Below are positions 57,132 to 64,000 of a stretch of 64,000 nt of DNA, one piece after another. The notes beneath the pieces are model-generated. The model had not been told where the DNA came from, did not search any database, and worked only from the letters and a program-made list of their open reading frames with translations. Every line of letters begins with the position of its first letter. Position 1 is the stretch's first letter. Source of the DNA: Salinarimonas ramus (GTDB lineage: Bacteria; Pseudomonadota; Alphaproteobacteria; Rhizobiales; Beijerinckiaceae); NCBI RefSeq assembly GCF_014645695.1, contig NZ_BMMF01000006.1, positions 240,225 through 304,224 on the forward strand, read 5' to 3'. The translations under genes were made by a program, and so were the position numbers.

Positions 57132-57563
57132 ATGACGGGTGGCGCGGACGCGTGCCCGCTCGCGGCCTTGTGCGCCGAAGCGGGAGACCTCATCCGGCGG
57201 CGGCTCGCCGCCGAGGAGCGGGGATTGCGGGGGGAGAGCCCGCGCGAGCGGATCGCCGCGCAGGCGACCGTCGACGAGATCACCGCGACGCTGGAGAACA
57301 TCGCTCACCGCGCGAGCGATTACCGGCCCGCCTCCCGCGACGGCGCGCTCCTCGCCATCGGGCTCGCGCTCGCCGAGGCGGAGATCGTCGCGTTCGGCGA
57401 CGAGGGCCGGCAGGGCCCGGCGCTCAGGCGCCTGACGCGCCTCCTCTTCGCCCTGCGCGGCTACGTTGAGCGCGATGGCGGCCCCCGCTCCGCCGCGGCC
57501 GACGCCGTGGCGAGCTACTGGATGCCCGACGCGATGGACCCGCACAGAGCGCTCGCGGGGTGA
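57132..57563 (+). CDS. hypothetical protein
   Basis: This 143-residue soluble protein is largely alpha-helical (AALCAEAGDLIRRRLAAEER; later EITATLENIAHRAS and LLFALRGYVERDGG). I recognise no domain and see no signal peptide or membrane segment. The ATG at 57132 is preceded by GGAGAA. It is divergent from the XRE gene, which may regulate it, and convergent with the LysR gene with 24 bases between the stops. Confidence 0.7.
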   Translation: MTGGADACPLAALCAEAGDLIRRRLAAEERGLRGESPRERIAAQATVDEITATLENIAHRASDYRPASRDGALLAIGLALAEAEIVAFGDEGRQGPALRRLTRLLFALRGYVERDGGPRSAAADAVASYWMPDAMDPHRALAG

Positions 57564-57587
57564 CGCCGCGCGCCCGCTCGGCTCGCC

Positions 57588-58502
57588 TCACGACAGCAGG
57601 TCGCGGACCCAGGTGCGGAAGGCGGCAACCGGCGGGCTGTCGCGGCCGGCGAGGCGGCAGACGAGGTGGAACCACAGGCCCGTGCGCAGCTCCGGGCCGA
57701 AGGGGGTGACGAGGCGGCCGCGCTCCATGTCGGGCGTCGCGAGGACCCGGCGCCCGAGCACGATCCCCGCCCCGTCGCACGCGGCCTGGAGCGCGTGGTC
57801 GGCGATCTCGAAGCGCAGGCCGCGCGTCGCGTCGACGTCGCGTACGCCCGCGGCCGCGAGCCAATCGGCCCAGCCGGGCGCCTGAGGGTCGATCTTGGAC
57901 AACGAGCCGTCGTGGATGAGGGGGACGCTCGCGAGGCCCTGCGGGCCCTCGTCGAGCCCCGCGCGCGCCAGGACGTCCGGGCTGCACAGAGGCAGGACGG
58001 AATCCTCCACGAGCCGCTCCACGGAGAGCTCGCCGCGGTCGAGGTTCTCGATGCGGCGGGGGTCCCCGAAGCGGATCGCCACGTCGACCTCGTCCGCCTC
58101 GAAGGAGGAGAAGGACAGGCTCGCGTCGATGCGGGTGTCGACGTCCGGGTTGAGGGCGACGAACTCGTGCAGCCGCGGCGCCAGCCAGCGGCCGACGAAG
58201 GCCGGCCCCGCCGTGATCAGGAGCTTCGATTGCGGCTCGACGAGGGCCGCCCGGGCGAGCGCCGAGCGGATCGCCTCGAAGCCGGCGTGAATTCCAGGGT
58301 AGCAGCGGCTGCCCGCCGGCGTCAGCTCGAGGGCGCGGCTCTTGCGGTCGAAGAGCGGCGTGCCGAGGAAGTCCTCCAGCACCTTGATCTGGTGGCTGAT
58401 CGCCGCCGGCGTGACGCTCAGCTCGTCCGCCGCGTGCTTGAAGCTGGCATGTCGCGCGACGGCTTCGAAGGCGCGCAGGGCGTTCATGGGCGGCAGGCGC
58501 AT
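57588..58502 (-). CDS. LysR family transcriptional regulator (GcvA-like)
   Basis: This 304-residue regulator begins MRLPPMNALRAFEAVARHAS, the GcvA-type opening. The winged HTH follows (KHAADELSVTPAAISHQIKVLEDFLG, about 24-49), then a substrate-binding domain with VDVAIRFGDPR. It should act as a tetramer that responds to a small molecule. It is divergent from lrgA-lrgB, with 260 bases between the starts, so those are the likely targets. The ATG at 58500-58502 is chosen as the natural start of the HTH domain. Confidence 0.92.
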   Translation of the reverse strand: MRLPPMNALRAFEAVARHASFKHAADELSVTPAAISHQIKVLEDFLGTPLFDRKSRALELTPAGSRCYPGIHAGFEAIRSALARAALVEPQSKLLITAGPAFVGRWLAPRLHEFVALNPDVDTRIDASLSFSSFEADEVDVAIRFGDPRRIENLDRGELSVERLVEDSVLPLCSPDVLARAGLDEGPQGLASVPLIHDGSLSKIDPQAPGWADWLAAAGVRDVDATRGLRFEIADHALQAACDGAGIVLGRRVLATPDMERGRLVTPFGPELRTGLWFHLVCRLAGRDSPPVAAFRTWVRDLLS

Positions 58503-58762
58503 GCAGATCCTTGGCTGAAAATTCCTCAATCGGCAGCTGAATTCTATTAGTTTGCGCCACCCCTGCAAGCCCGATAGCGTCTTCTCATCGCACTCGGCAG
58601 TGCGGCGGGAGGACACGCGGTCGATCCCGTAGAGGCGCACATAGGAAAGCCGCCTCGGCACTTTCGGAACGAGACACACACACGACAGGCGCCCCGCCGC
58701 GCGGGCTCGGACGTGCACCGCGCGTCCGAGGACGGGTGAGCCGTGCCTGGAGGAGACGAACC

Positions 58763-59098
58763 ATGCTCGGTTTCATCGTCATCATCGCCTTCACCCTCGC
58801 CGGAGAAGCCCTCGTCGCGCTTGCCGGCCTTCCCGTCCCCGGCTCCATCGTCGGGCTTCTCCTGCTGTGCGGCTACCTGACGTTCGGCCGCGCGGGCCTT
58901 GCGGAGATCGACGCCACGGCCCGGCTGATCCTTCGCTTCCTGCCGCTCTTCCTGGTCCCCGTCGGGGTCGCGGTCGTCGGGCTGGGAGCCGATCCCGGCC
59001 CGGAGCTGGCGCGCCTCGTCGCCACCCTGGTCGTGGCCCTCGTCGTCGGCGTCCTCGCCGTGTCGAGCGTGATGCGCCTCGTCGCGCGCCGCTCCTGA
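58763..59098 (+). CDS. lrgA: CidA/LrgA family holin-like membrane protein
   Basis: This 111-residue membrane protein has four helices, with the family motif LPVPGSIVGLLLL (about 22-34) and RFLPLFLVPVGV near 58-69. CidA/LrgA proteins are holin-like, and with LrgB they are linked to murein hydrolase control or to pyruvate/glycolate transport. The ATG at 58763 has GGAGGAGACGAACC upstream. lrgB begins 34 bases downstream, so the two form an operon. Confidence 0.9.
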   Translation: MLGFIVIIAFTLAGEALVALAGLPVPGSIVGLLLLCGYLTFGRAGLAEIDATARLILRFLPLFLVPVGVAVVGLGADPGPELARLVATLVVALVVGVLAVSSVMRLVARRS

Positions 59099-59132
59099 CC
59101 CACCCACCACACCGCGCATGAGGAGACCCGTC

Positions 59133-59840
59133 ATGCCCATCCCGATCGCGAGCCTCCTGACAAACCCGCTCTTCCTCGTCGGCGCGACCGTCGGCGCCTT
59201 CCAGCTCGGCCAGCTGCTCTACGAACGCTCCGGCAAGCTGCCGGTGCTCCAGCCGGTCCTCATCGCGATCGCCGCGATGATCGGCTTCCTCGTGGTCTCC
59301 GGCGTGCCCTACGAGACCTACAAGGAGGGCACGAGCATGCTCCACCTCCTGCTCGGGCCCGCCATCGTCGCCCTCGCGGTGCCCCTGGCTGAGAACCTCC
59401 GCAAGGCCCGCTCCGCGCTGGCTCCGCTCCTCGTGACGCTCCTCGTCGGCGGCGCGGCCGTCACGCTCTCGGCGCTCCTCCTCGGCCGCCTGGCCGGGCT
59501 CGACGAGGCGATGCTGCTCTCGCTGACGACGAAGTCCGTCTCCGCCCCCATCGCGCTCGGCGTCGCGGACGCCATCGGCGGCGACGTCTCGCTCACCATC
59601 CTGTCGGTCTTCACCACCGGCATCTTCGGCGTCATCGCCACGCCCACCATCCTGAGGCTCCTGCGCGTCGAGGACGAGGCCGTGCGCGGCTTCACCCTCG
59701 GCCTGACCTCCCACGCCTTCGGCATCGCCAGATCCCTCGAGATCAGCTCCCAGGCCGCCGCCTTCGCCACCCTCGGAATGGGGCTGATGGGCTGCGCCAC
59801 GGCGATCGCCGTCCCCCTGATCCATGCGCTGATGGCCTGA
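59133..59840 (+). CDS. lrgB: LrgB family protein
   Basis: This 235-residue membrane protein has about seven helices. The family blocks are FQLGQLLYERSGKLPVLQPVL, then LLGPAIVALAVPLAENL, and TTKSVSAPIALGVADAIGG. It is the partner of LrgA in a membrane complex whose transport or lysis-control role is debated; in plants the fused homologue carries glycolate. The ATG at 59133 follows GAGGAGA; an in-frame ATG at 59118 is less well placed. Confidence 0.92.
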   Translation: MPIPIASLLTNPLFLVGATVGAFQLGQLLYERSGKLPVLQPVLIAIAAMIGFLVVSGVPYETYKEGTSMLHLLLGPAIVALAVPLAENLRKARSALAPLLVTLLVGGAAVTLSALLLGRLAGLDEAMLLSLTTKSVSAPIALGVADAIGGDVSLTILSVFTTGIFGVIATPTILRLLRVEDEAVRGFTLGLTSHAFGIARSLEISSQAAAFATLGMGLMGCATAIAVPLIHALMA

Positions 59841-59957
59841 GCCGCCGCACGGACCTACCCCAGAGTTGCGTCGCTTCCGTCTTCACCCTTCCTTCGCAGA
59901 TCCCGCGCATCCTCCCGCCCGTGCGCGCCCCCGCGCCGAGCCGAGGAGCCACCGTCC

Positions 59958-60350
59958 GTGCAGATCATCGTCGTGGAGCCGCCCCTCGCCGAGCGGATCG
60001 GGATCGGTGCCTGGGATCATGCGGGCGCGCTCGTCTCGCTCTCGAACGTGGCTCTGTGGCTCGCGGTGGTGAACTTCGCCTGCTTTCTCGCCTTCACGCT
60101 CGACAAGGAGGCGGCGCGGCGCGGGGCCTGGCGGATCCGGGAGCGCACGCTGCTGTGGCTCGCGCTGCTCGGCGGCTCGCCGGCGGCGCTCGTGGCGCAG
60201 CGCGTCCTGCGCCACAAGACGCGCAAGGAACCGTTCCGCTCGCAGCTCCTCGGCATCGTCGTGATCCACGCCTGCGTCGCGGCGGCGTTCGTCGTCCTCG
60301 TGGCGTTCCCGGCCCTGCGCGAGCCCGTCCTGCGCGCCGCCGGCCGGTGA
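59958..60350 (+). CDS. DUF1294 membrane protein
   Basis: This 130-residue protein has three membrane helices. The DUF1294 core reads FTLDKEAARRGAWRIRERTLLWLALLGGSP, and RHKTRKEPFRSQLL. Function unknown. The GTG at 59958 is preceded by GAGGAG. It follows lrgB by 117 bases, perhaps on its own promoter, and converges on the TPP-enzyme gene. Confidence 0.88.
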   Translation: MQIIVVEPPLAERIGIGAWDHAGALVSLSNVALWLAVVNFACFLAFTLDKEAARRGAWRIRERTLLWLALLGGSPAALVAQRVLRHKTRKEPFRSQLLGIVVIHACVAAAFVVLVAFPALREPVLRAAGR

Positions 60351-60378
60351 GCGGCGGGCGAGCCCTCCCGCCTCGGCC

Positions 60379-61998
60379 TCAGAACGCTCCCCGATACCCC
60401 GCCTCGTCCACGCGTGCCGCGATGACCGCGAAGGTGTCCCCCGCCAGCGCCTCGTCGAGCGCCGCGCGCAGCTCCACCGCCGAGCCCACGTTCCACCCGC
60501 GCCCGCCGAAGGCGCGGGCGGCTGCGGCGTAATCGGTCGCGCCGAGACCGACGCCGGCACGCGCCAGCCCCGCCTGCGCCTGCTTGAGCGCGATCAGCGC
60601 GAGCGAGGCGTCCTGCAGCACGACGACCGTCACCGGAAGGCGCTCGTCGCGCAGGGTGCCGAGCTCGCCCATCGTCATCTCGAGCCCGCCGTCGCCGATC
60701 ACCGCGAGAGCGGGAGCGTCGGGCCGGGCGAGGCGTGCGGCCATGGCGAGGGGAAGCGCCGGACCCATGGTGCACCAGCCGGCGGACTGGATCAGCGAGA
60801 GCGGGCGCGGCGCGTTCCACATCTGCGAGAGCAGGATGCGGTGCGCGCCGGAATCGACGCTCACCGTCGCCTCCCGCGGCAGCGCCTCGGCGAGCGCTCG
60901 GAACGCCGCGTGCGGCCCGAAGCGCCCGTCCTCTGGCCCCACGAAGGCGGCGCGCAGCCGCGCCTTCGTCGCCGCCACTTCCGGGTCGATCCCGGTGCGA
61001 CCGGCCAGCCCGGCGGCGAGCGCCTCCAGAACCGGCCCGATGGCGCCGACGATCCGCGCATCGACCCGGTGCATGCCGTGATCGACGACGGCCTCGTCGA
61101 TCTCCACCACATGGGCGTCCTTGGCGAAAGGGTCGAGCCAGCCCGGGCGCATCTCGATCGGGTCGTAGCCCACGCCGAGGACGAGATCGGCGGCGCGCGC
61201 CAGCGGCAGCAGCGCCGCATCCGCCTTGGGCGCGAGCCCGGCGGCGCCGAGCGCGAGCGGATCGTCCTCGTCGAGGAGGCCCTTGGCCTTGTAAGTGGTG
61301 AGGATAGGCGCGCCCGCTCTGCGCGCGAGCGCGAGGAGCGCCTCGCCGGCTCCCGCGCGCGCCGCGCCGAAGCCGGCGACGATCAGCGGACGCCGCGCCG
61401 CCGCGAGCCGCTCGCGCAGCGCCGCGAGCGCCGGATCGTCCGGGGTCGGGCGGGGGAGGGCGGTCTTTGGCGCCGCTGCGATCGCATGCTCCGGCGCCGG
61501 ATCCGGGAGGGCGGCGATGCCCGGCGCGAGATCGAGATGGACGGGGCCCATGGGCGGCGTCGTCGCGAGCGCGACGGCCCTCCGCACCGTGGCTTCGGCC
61601 GACTCCGGCTCGATCTCGAAGGAGCCCTTCACCAAAGGCCGCAGCAGGGCGGCCTGATCGAGGATCTGGTGGGTGTAGCGCGCCCGGATCGGCCGATCGA
61701 CGACGCCCGTGACGACGATCAGCGGCGCACGCTCCTGCGCGGCGTCGGCGATGCCGTTGACCGCGTTCGCGAGGCCCGGGCCCAGCGTCCTCACGAGGAG
61801 GCCGGGCGTTCCCGTGAGCACGCCGAGCCCCGCCGCCGCCATGGCGCCGGCGCTCTCCCCGCGCACGAGGATGAAGCGCACGCCGGCCGCGCCGAGGGCA
61901 TCGAGGAGCGTCACCACCTCGCCTCCCGGCATGCCGAAGGCGTGGCGCACCCCGTGCGCGGCGAGGGTGAGGGCGATCGTATCCGCGACGCGTCGCAT
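60379..61998 (-). CDS. thiamine pyrophosphate-dependent enzyme (acetolactate-synthase-like)
   Basis: This 539-residue enzyme has the three domains of the family. The N-terminal pyrimidine-binding domain carries the catalytic Glu in VRGESAGAMAA. The middle domain follows, then the pyrophosphate-binding domain with GDGGLEMTMGELGTL. The usual NN pair at the end of the TPP motif reads VVLQDASL, so the metal-binding Asn is replaced. The specific substrate is unknown; acetolactate synthase, decarboxylases such as benzoylformate decarboxylase and guanidino-oxopentanoate decarboxylase are alternatives. It lies 35 bases downstream of the TTC38-like gene on the same strand. Confidence 0.82.
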   Translation of the reverse strand: MRRVADTIALTLAAHGVRHAFGMPGGEVVTLLDALGAAGVRFILVRGESAGAMAAAGLGVLTGTPGLLVRTLGPGLANAVNGIADAAQERAPLIVVTGVVDRPIRARYTHQILDQAALLRPLVKGSFEIEPESAEATVRRAVALATTPPMGPVHLDLAPGIAALPDPAPEHAIAAAPKTALPRPTPDDPALAALRERLAAARRPLIVAGFGAARAGAGEALLALARRAGAPILTTYKAKGLLDEDDPLALGAAGLAPKADAALLPLARAADLVLGVGYDPIEMRPGWLDPFAKDAHVVEIDEAVVDHGMHRVDARIVGAIGPVLEALAAGLAGRTGIDPEVAATKARLRAAFVGPEDGRFGPHAAFRALAEALPREATVSVDSGAHRILLSQMWNAPRPLSLIQSAGWCTMGPALPLAMAARLARPDAPALAVIGDGGLEMTMGELGTLRDERLPVTVVVLQDASLALIALKQAQAGLARAGVGLGATDYAAAARAFGGRGWNVGSAVELRAALDEALAGDTFAVIAARVDEAGYRGAF

Positions 61999-62033
61999 GA
62001 GGGGCTCCGATGGGGACGATGGGGGAGAAGCGT

Positions 62034-63386
62034 TCAAGGCCGGCCCGCCGCGCGGGCGAGGCGCGACGGTCGGAGGATATCCGCCGCCGTCTCCGATGGG
62101 GAGAGCCGCGCCGCGAACCGGTCCGGCCGCTTCACCCGACCCCGCACGGCGAGGACGCGGGCGCGGGCGGTCTCGTCCGCGGCCTGGAGCGCGAGGGTAC
62201 GCACGAAGACGTCGCGCTGGGCGTGGCTCCCGCCGATCATCGGCAGGCGCGCGAGGAGGCCGGCGAGCCGCGTGGCCGAGAGCGGCTCGGGACGGGTGAG
62301 CGCGCGGGCGAGATCGAGACCGACCGCGCGCAGCACCTCGGCCTGCTCGCAAGCCTGCGCGGCGCGGGCCTCCAGCGCTGCGAGCGCCTCGTCGAGGCCC
62401 GCCCGGTCGTTTGCGGCCGCGAGCGCCAGGATCCCGTGCAGGGCGGCGAAGGTCAGCGTCGCGTCGCGCCGGCGCCGGCGTGCGATCTCGGCGAGCGCAT
62501 CCCAGCGTGCGCCGACGTCGACGCCCTCCTGGCGCAGGCGCCAGAGCAGCGAGACGGCGTTGGCGGCGTCGCGGACGTCCTCGCTCGGGCACGGAGCGAT
62601 CTCGGTGTCGTAGAGCGCGAGCACGGTCTCGTATTCGGCGCGCTCCATGTGGAAGAGCGCAAGGTGCCACGCCATGTGGAAGGCGAAGTTGTTGCAGGCG
62701 CACCAGGCGGGCCGCGCCGCCTCGATCCAGCCGATGCCGTCGCAGACACGCCCTTGCGTCTCCATGACGTGAGCCACCGCGTGGAAGCCCCAGGCATCCG
62801 CGGGCTCCGCCGCCACGGCGCGCCGCCCCTGCGCCTCCGCCTCGTCGAGACGCCCCGCCTCCTCCAGCGCGAAGGCGCGCGCGCCGTGCGCGAAGCCGTG
62901 GCCGGGCCGCTCGTCCGAGAAGCCGGGGAGGGCGGCCTCCGTGCCGGCCAGCATGCCGGGGAGGTCGCCCGCCATGAAGCGCAGAGATTGCGCGATCTTG
63001 AACGGGAGGAGCATGCCCGGGCGCGCGTCGAGGGCGGCCTCGAGCCGCGCCGCGGCGGGGCGGAAGCGGCCCTCGAGCGCGAGCGCGAGGGCATCTGCGA
63101 GGGCTTGTTCCTCCGGCGTGCCGCCGGCCTTCGCGACGAGCGCGGCGCCGGTCGCGGCGAGGGCCGCGCGTGCCGGCGCCAGGAGCTCCGCGCGCGCCAG
63201 GATCAGGCAGGCGAAGCCTTCCAGCGCACGGGCGGCGACGAGATCCGGGTCGTGCGCGAGCGCCTCGGCGAGCGCCGGCGCCGCCCCGGGCCGGTGCGCG
63301 GCGACGGCGAAGGTCGTCTGCGCGAAGGCGGCGACGGCCCCGTCGGTCTCGCTCGTGTGGCGAAAGCCGTATCGATCCTCGATCAT
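62034..63386 (-). CDS. TTC38-like tetratricopeptide repeat protein
   Basis: This 450-residue, almost wholly helical protein carries TPR-like repeats. RYGFRHTSETDGAVAAF begins the family pattern, with RPGHGFAHGARAFALEEAG and GFHAVAHVMETQGR in the middle, and NNFAFHMAWHLALFHME as a strongly conserved His-rich block. Bacterial and human TTC38 have no known function. The ATG at 63386 has GGAG eight bases upstream. It lies upstream of the TPP-enzyme gene in the same direction and may be co-transcribed. Confidence 0.8.
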   Translation of the reverse strand: MIEDRYGFRHTSETDGAVAAFAQTTFAVAAHRPGAAPALAEALAHDPDLVAARALEGFACLILARAELLAPARAALAATGAALVAKAGGTPEEQALADALALALEGRFRPAAARLEAALDARPGMLLPFKIAQSLRFMAGDLPGMLAGTEAALPGFSDERPGHGFAHGARAFALEEAGRLDEAEAQGRRAVAAEPADAWGFHAVAHVMETQGRVCDGIGWIEAARPAWCACNNFAFHMAWHLALFHMERAEYETVLALYDTEIAPCPSEDVRDAANAVSLLWRLRQEGVDVGARWDALAEIARRRRRDATLTFAALHGILALAAANDRAGLDEALAALEARAAQACEQAEVLRAVGLDLARALTRPEPLSATRLAGLLARLPMIGGSHAQRDVFVRTLALQAADETARARVLAVRGRVKRPDRFAARLSPSETAADILRPSRLARAAGRP

Positions 63387-63563
63387 CACCCGCGCTCCCG
63401 GCCTGGCGTGTGGCATCCTGGCGTGTCGGAAGACGACGGTAGCGGGGGCACCATGGCGGTGGAACGACCGGGGCGATCACGAAGGGCTCGCCGTGCGTCA
63501 CCTTCCCGTGATGGGCGCGCGGGAGCGTCGGCGAGGGGAGCCGGAGGCCGCTCGGGTCTCCTG

Positions 63564-63767
63564 TCAGGTCTCCAGCGCCTCGACGGCGTCGGCGCGCAGG
63601 CGCCAGTCGCAGCCCTCGGCGAGGGCGTAGAGCCGCTCCGCCTCCGCGAGAGCCTCGGTCTCGTCGTCGGCGAGGACCGTCAGCTCCTTCTGCGCGGCGC
63701 GATGCTCGTGGCCGGTGTCGTCGCTGACGGTCTTGTAGAAGGTCACGCGGTAGCGCGGCATGGCCAT
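63564..63767 (-). CDS. small hypothetical protein
   Basis: This 67-residue protein opens with a beta strand (PRYRVTFYKTV) and is followed by a helical, acidic stretch (DDETEALAEAERLYA). I recognise no family. The start is either the ATG at 63767 or the one two codons later, with GAGGAGG upstream of both. It is a single gene 177 bases upstream of the TTC38-like gene; 233 bases to the right hold no other gene but an rRNA-type promoter. Confidence 0.72.
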   Translation of the reverse strand: MAMPRYRVTFYKTVSDDTGHEHRAAQKELTVLADDETEALAEAERLYALAEGCDWRLRADAVEALET

Positions 63768-63880
63768 GCACCTCCTCGGCTGCCCAGAGCTTCGGGAGAA
63801 CGTTCGAGACGGTCGCCGGGGTTCCGTTGGGCGCCGAGAAGAGGTTCCGCCGCGATGCGAAAAAAGTTGGAGAAGGGCGC

Positions 63881-63909
63881 TTGACCCGGTGGGGAGAGGC
63901 TCGTATACC
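63881..63909 (+). promoter_or_regulatory. strong promoter, rRNA type
   Basis: TTGACC (63881-63886) and TATACC (63904-63909) with a 17-base spacer form a near-consensus sigma-70 promoter, pointing right. The GC-rich discriminator (CCGGCTCCC) after it is typical of stringently controlled rRNA promoters. It faces the boxA-like sequence at 63961. Confidence 0.65.
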
Positions 63910-63960
63910 CCGGCTCCCGACGCGGCGAGGGGCTCTCACGGGGCTTCAGCGGTGTCGGGC

Positions 63961-63972
63961 AGCTCTTTGACA
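63961..63972 (+). promoter_or_regulatory. boxA-like rRNA leader
   Basis: AGCTCTTTGACA closely matches the antitermination boxA (GCTCTTTAACA) found in leaders of rRNA operons. It lies 52 bases after the promoter -10. The window ends 28 bases later, so a 16S rRNA gene is expected just outside. Confidence 0.65.
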
Positions 63973-64000
63973 GGTCGAGCGTTTTTCCGGATTTCCGGCT

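Noticed and set aside
61999..63939. N-terminal extension of the TPP-enzyme frame
   Set aside because: It lies across the TTC38-like gene in another frame and has shadow composition. The TPP enzyme starts naturally at the ATG of 61996-61998.
63961..63972. start of a tRNA or rRNA gene within the window
   Set aside because: Only leader elements are visible; the window ends before any mature rRNA sequence.

Overview
The window is 64 kb of chromosomal DNA, about 70% G+C and densely coding. Its gene content fits an alphaproteobacterium of the order Hyphomicrobiales (Rhizobiales). The pointers are a DUF2865 protein, a PdhS-like DivK kinase, two phasins with a PhaR-type operator, a PhrB-type iron-sulfur photolyase, an OlsB-like acyltransferase, an Atm1-type ABC exporter, and infC with an ATT start. 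I cannot name the genus. Most of the window is ordinary core and metabolic chromosome in short operons.

Layout. 1-9.1 kb: a partial branched-chain amino acid permease, a hybrid histidine kinase, an OlsB-like acyltransferase, an NAD-binding epimerase-like protein, a phospholipase D-like protein and a GGDEF-EAL protein. 9.2-19.8 kb: purM-purN, a CDP-alcohol phosphatidyltransferase, NnrU-like protein, an SDR-photolyase pair, a formyltransferase, DUF2256, an Atm1-like exporter, an acyl-CoA ligase and a copper-chaperone-like protein. 20-29 kb: a degenerate EAL protein, a ferredoxin-NADP reductase, an RBBP9-like hydrolase, an Asp/Glu racemase, a luxR-luxI-small ORF quorum-sensing cluster, comM and speD-speE. 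29.5-34.9 kb: a purine catabolism operon xdhA-xdhB-xdhC-guanine deaminase. 34.9-43.3 kb: hydrolase-trxB-ELM1, an Lrp regulator, infC, a glycosyltransferase, an esterase, a GNAT enzyme, moaE-moaD-pgsA. 43.5-55.1 kb: glnE, DUF2865, a membrane protein, Usp, an MFS transporter, two phasins and a large PdhS-like kinase. 55.1-56.7 kb: a low-GC reverse transcriptase. 56.8-63.8 kb: a small XRE regulator, a LysR regulator divergent from lrgA-lrgB, DUF1294, a TPP enzyme, a TTC38-like protein. The right edge has an rRNA-type promoter and a boxA-like leader, so an rrn operon probably begins just outside.

The outstanding locus is the stand-alone reverse transcriptase at 55483-56706. It has every RT core motif (including YSDD) but no maturase or endonuclease domain. 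It sits in a clear G+C trough between GC-rich host genes, and 347 bases without a convincing gene precede it. This is the architecture of the defence-associated RT type DRT2 (UG2), in which an upstream non-coding RNA templates rolling-circle cDNA. The assignment rests on motif layout and context, not on a search.

Other points of interest are a 115-nt palindromic element carried in frame inside xdhC, a 187-bp inverted-repeat element between two convergent genes, an SDR lacking its catalytic tyrosine next to the photolyase, a degenerate EAL protein, twin TGC-N3-GCA boxes before a phasin gene, and a structured leader before the ATT-initiated infC.
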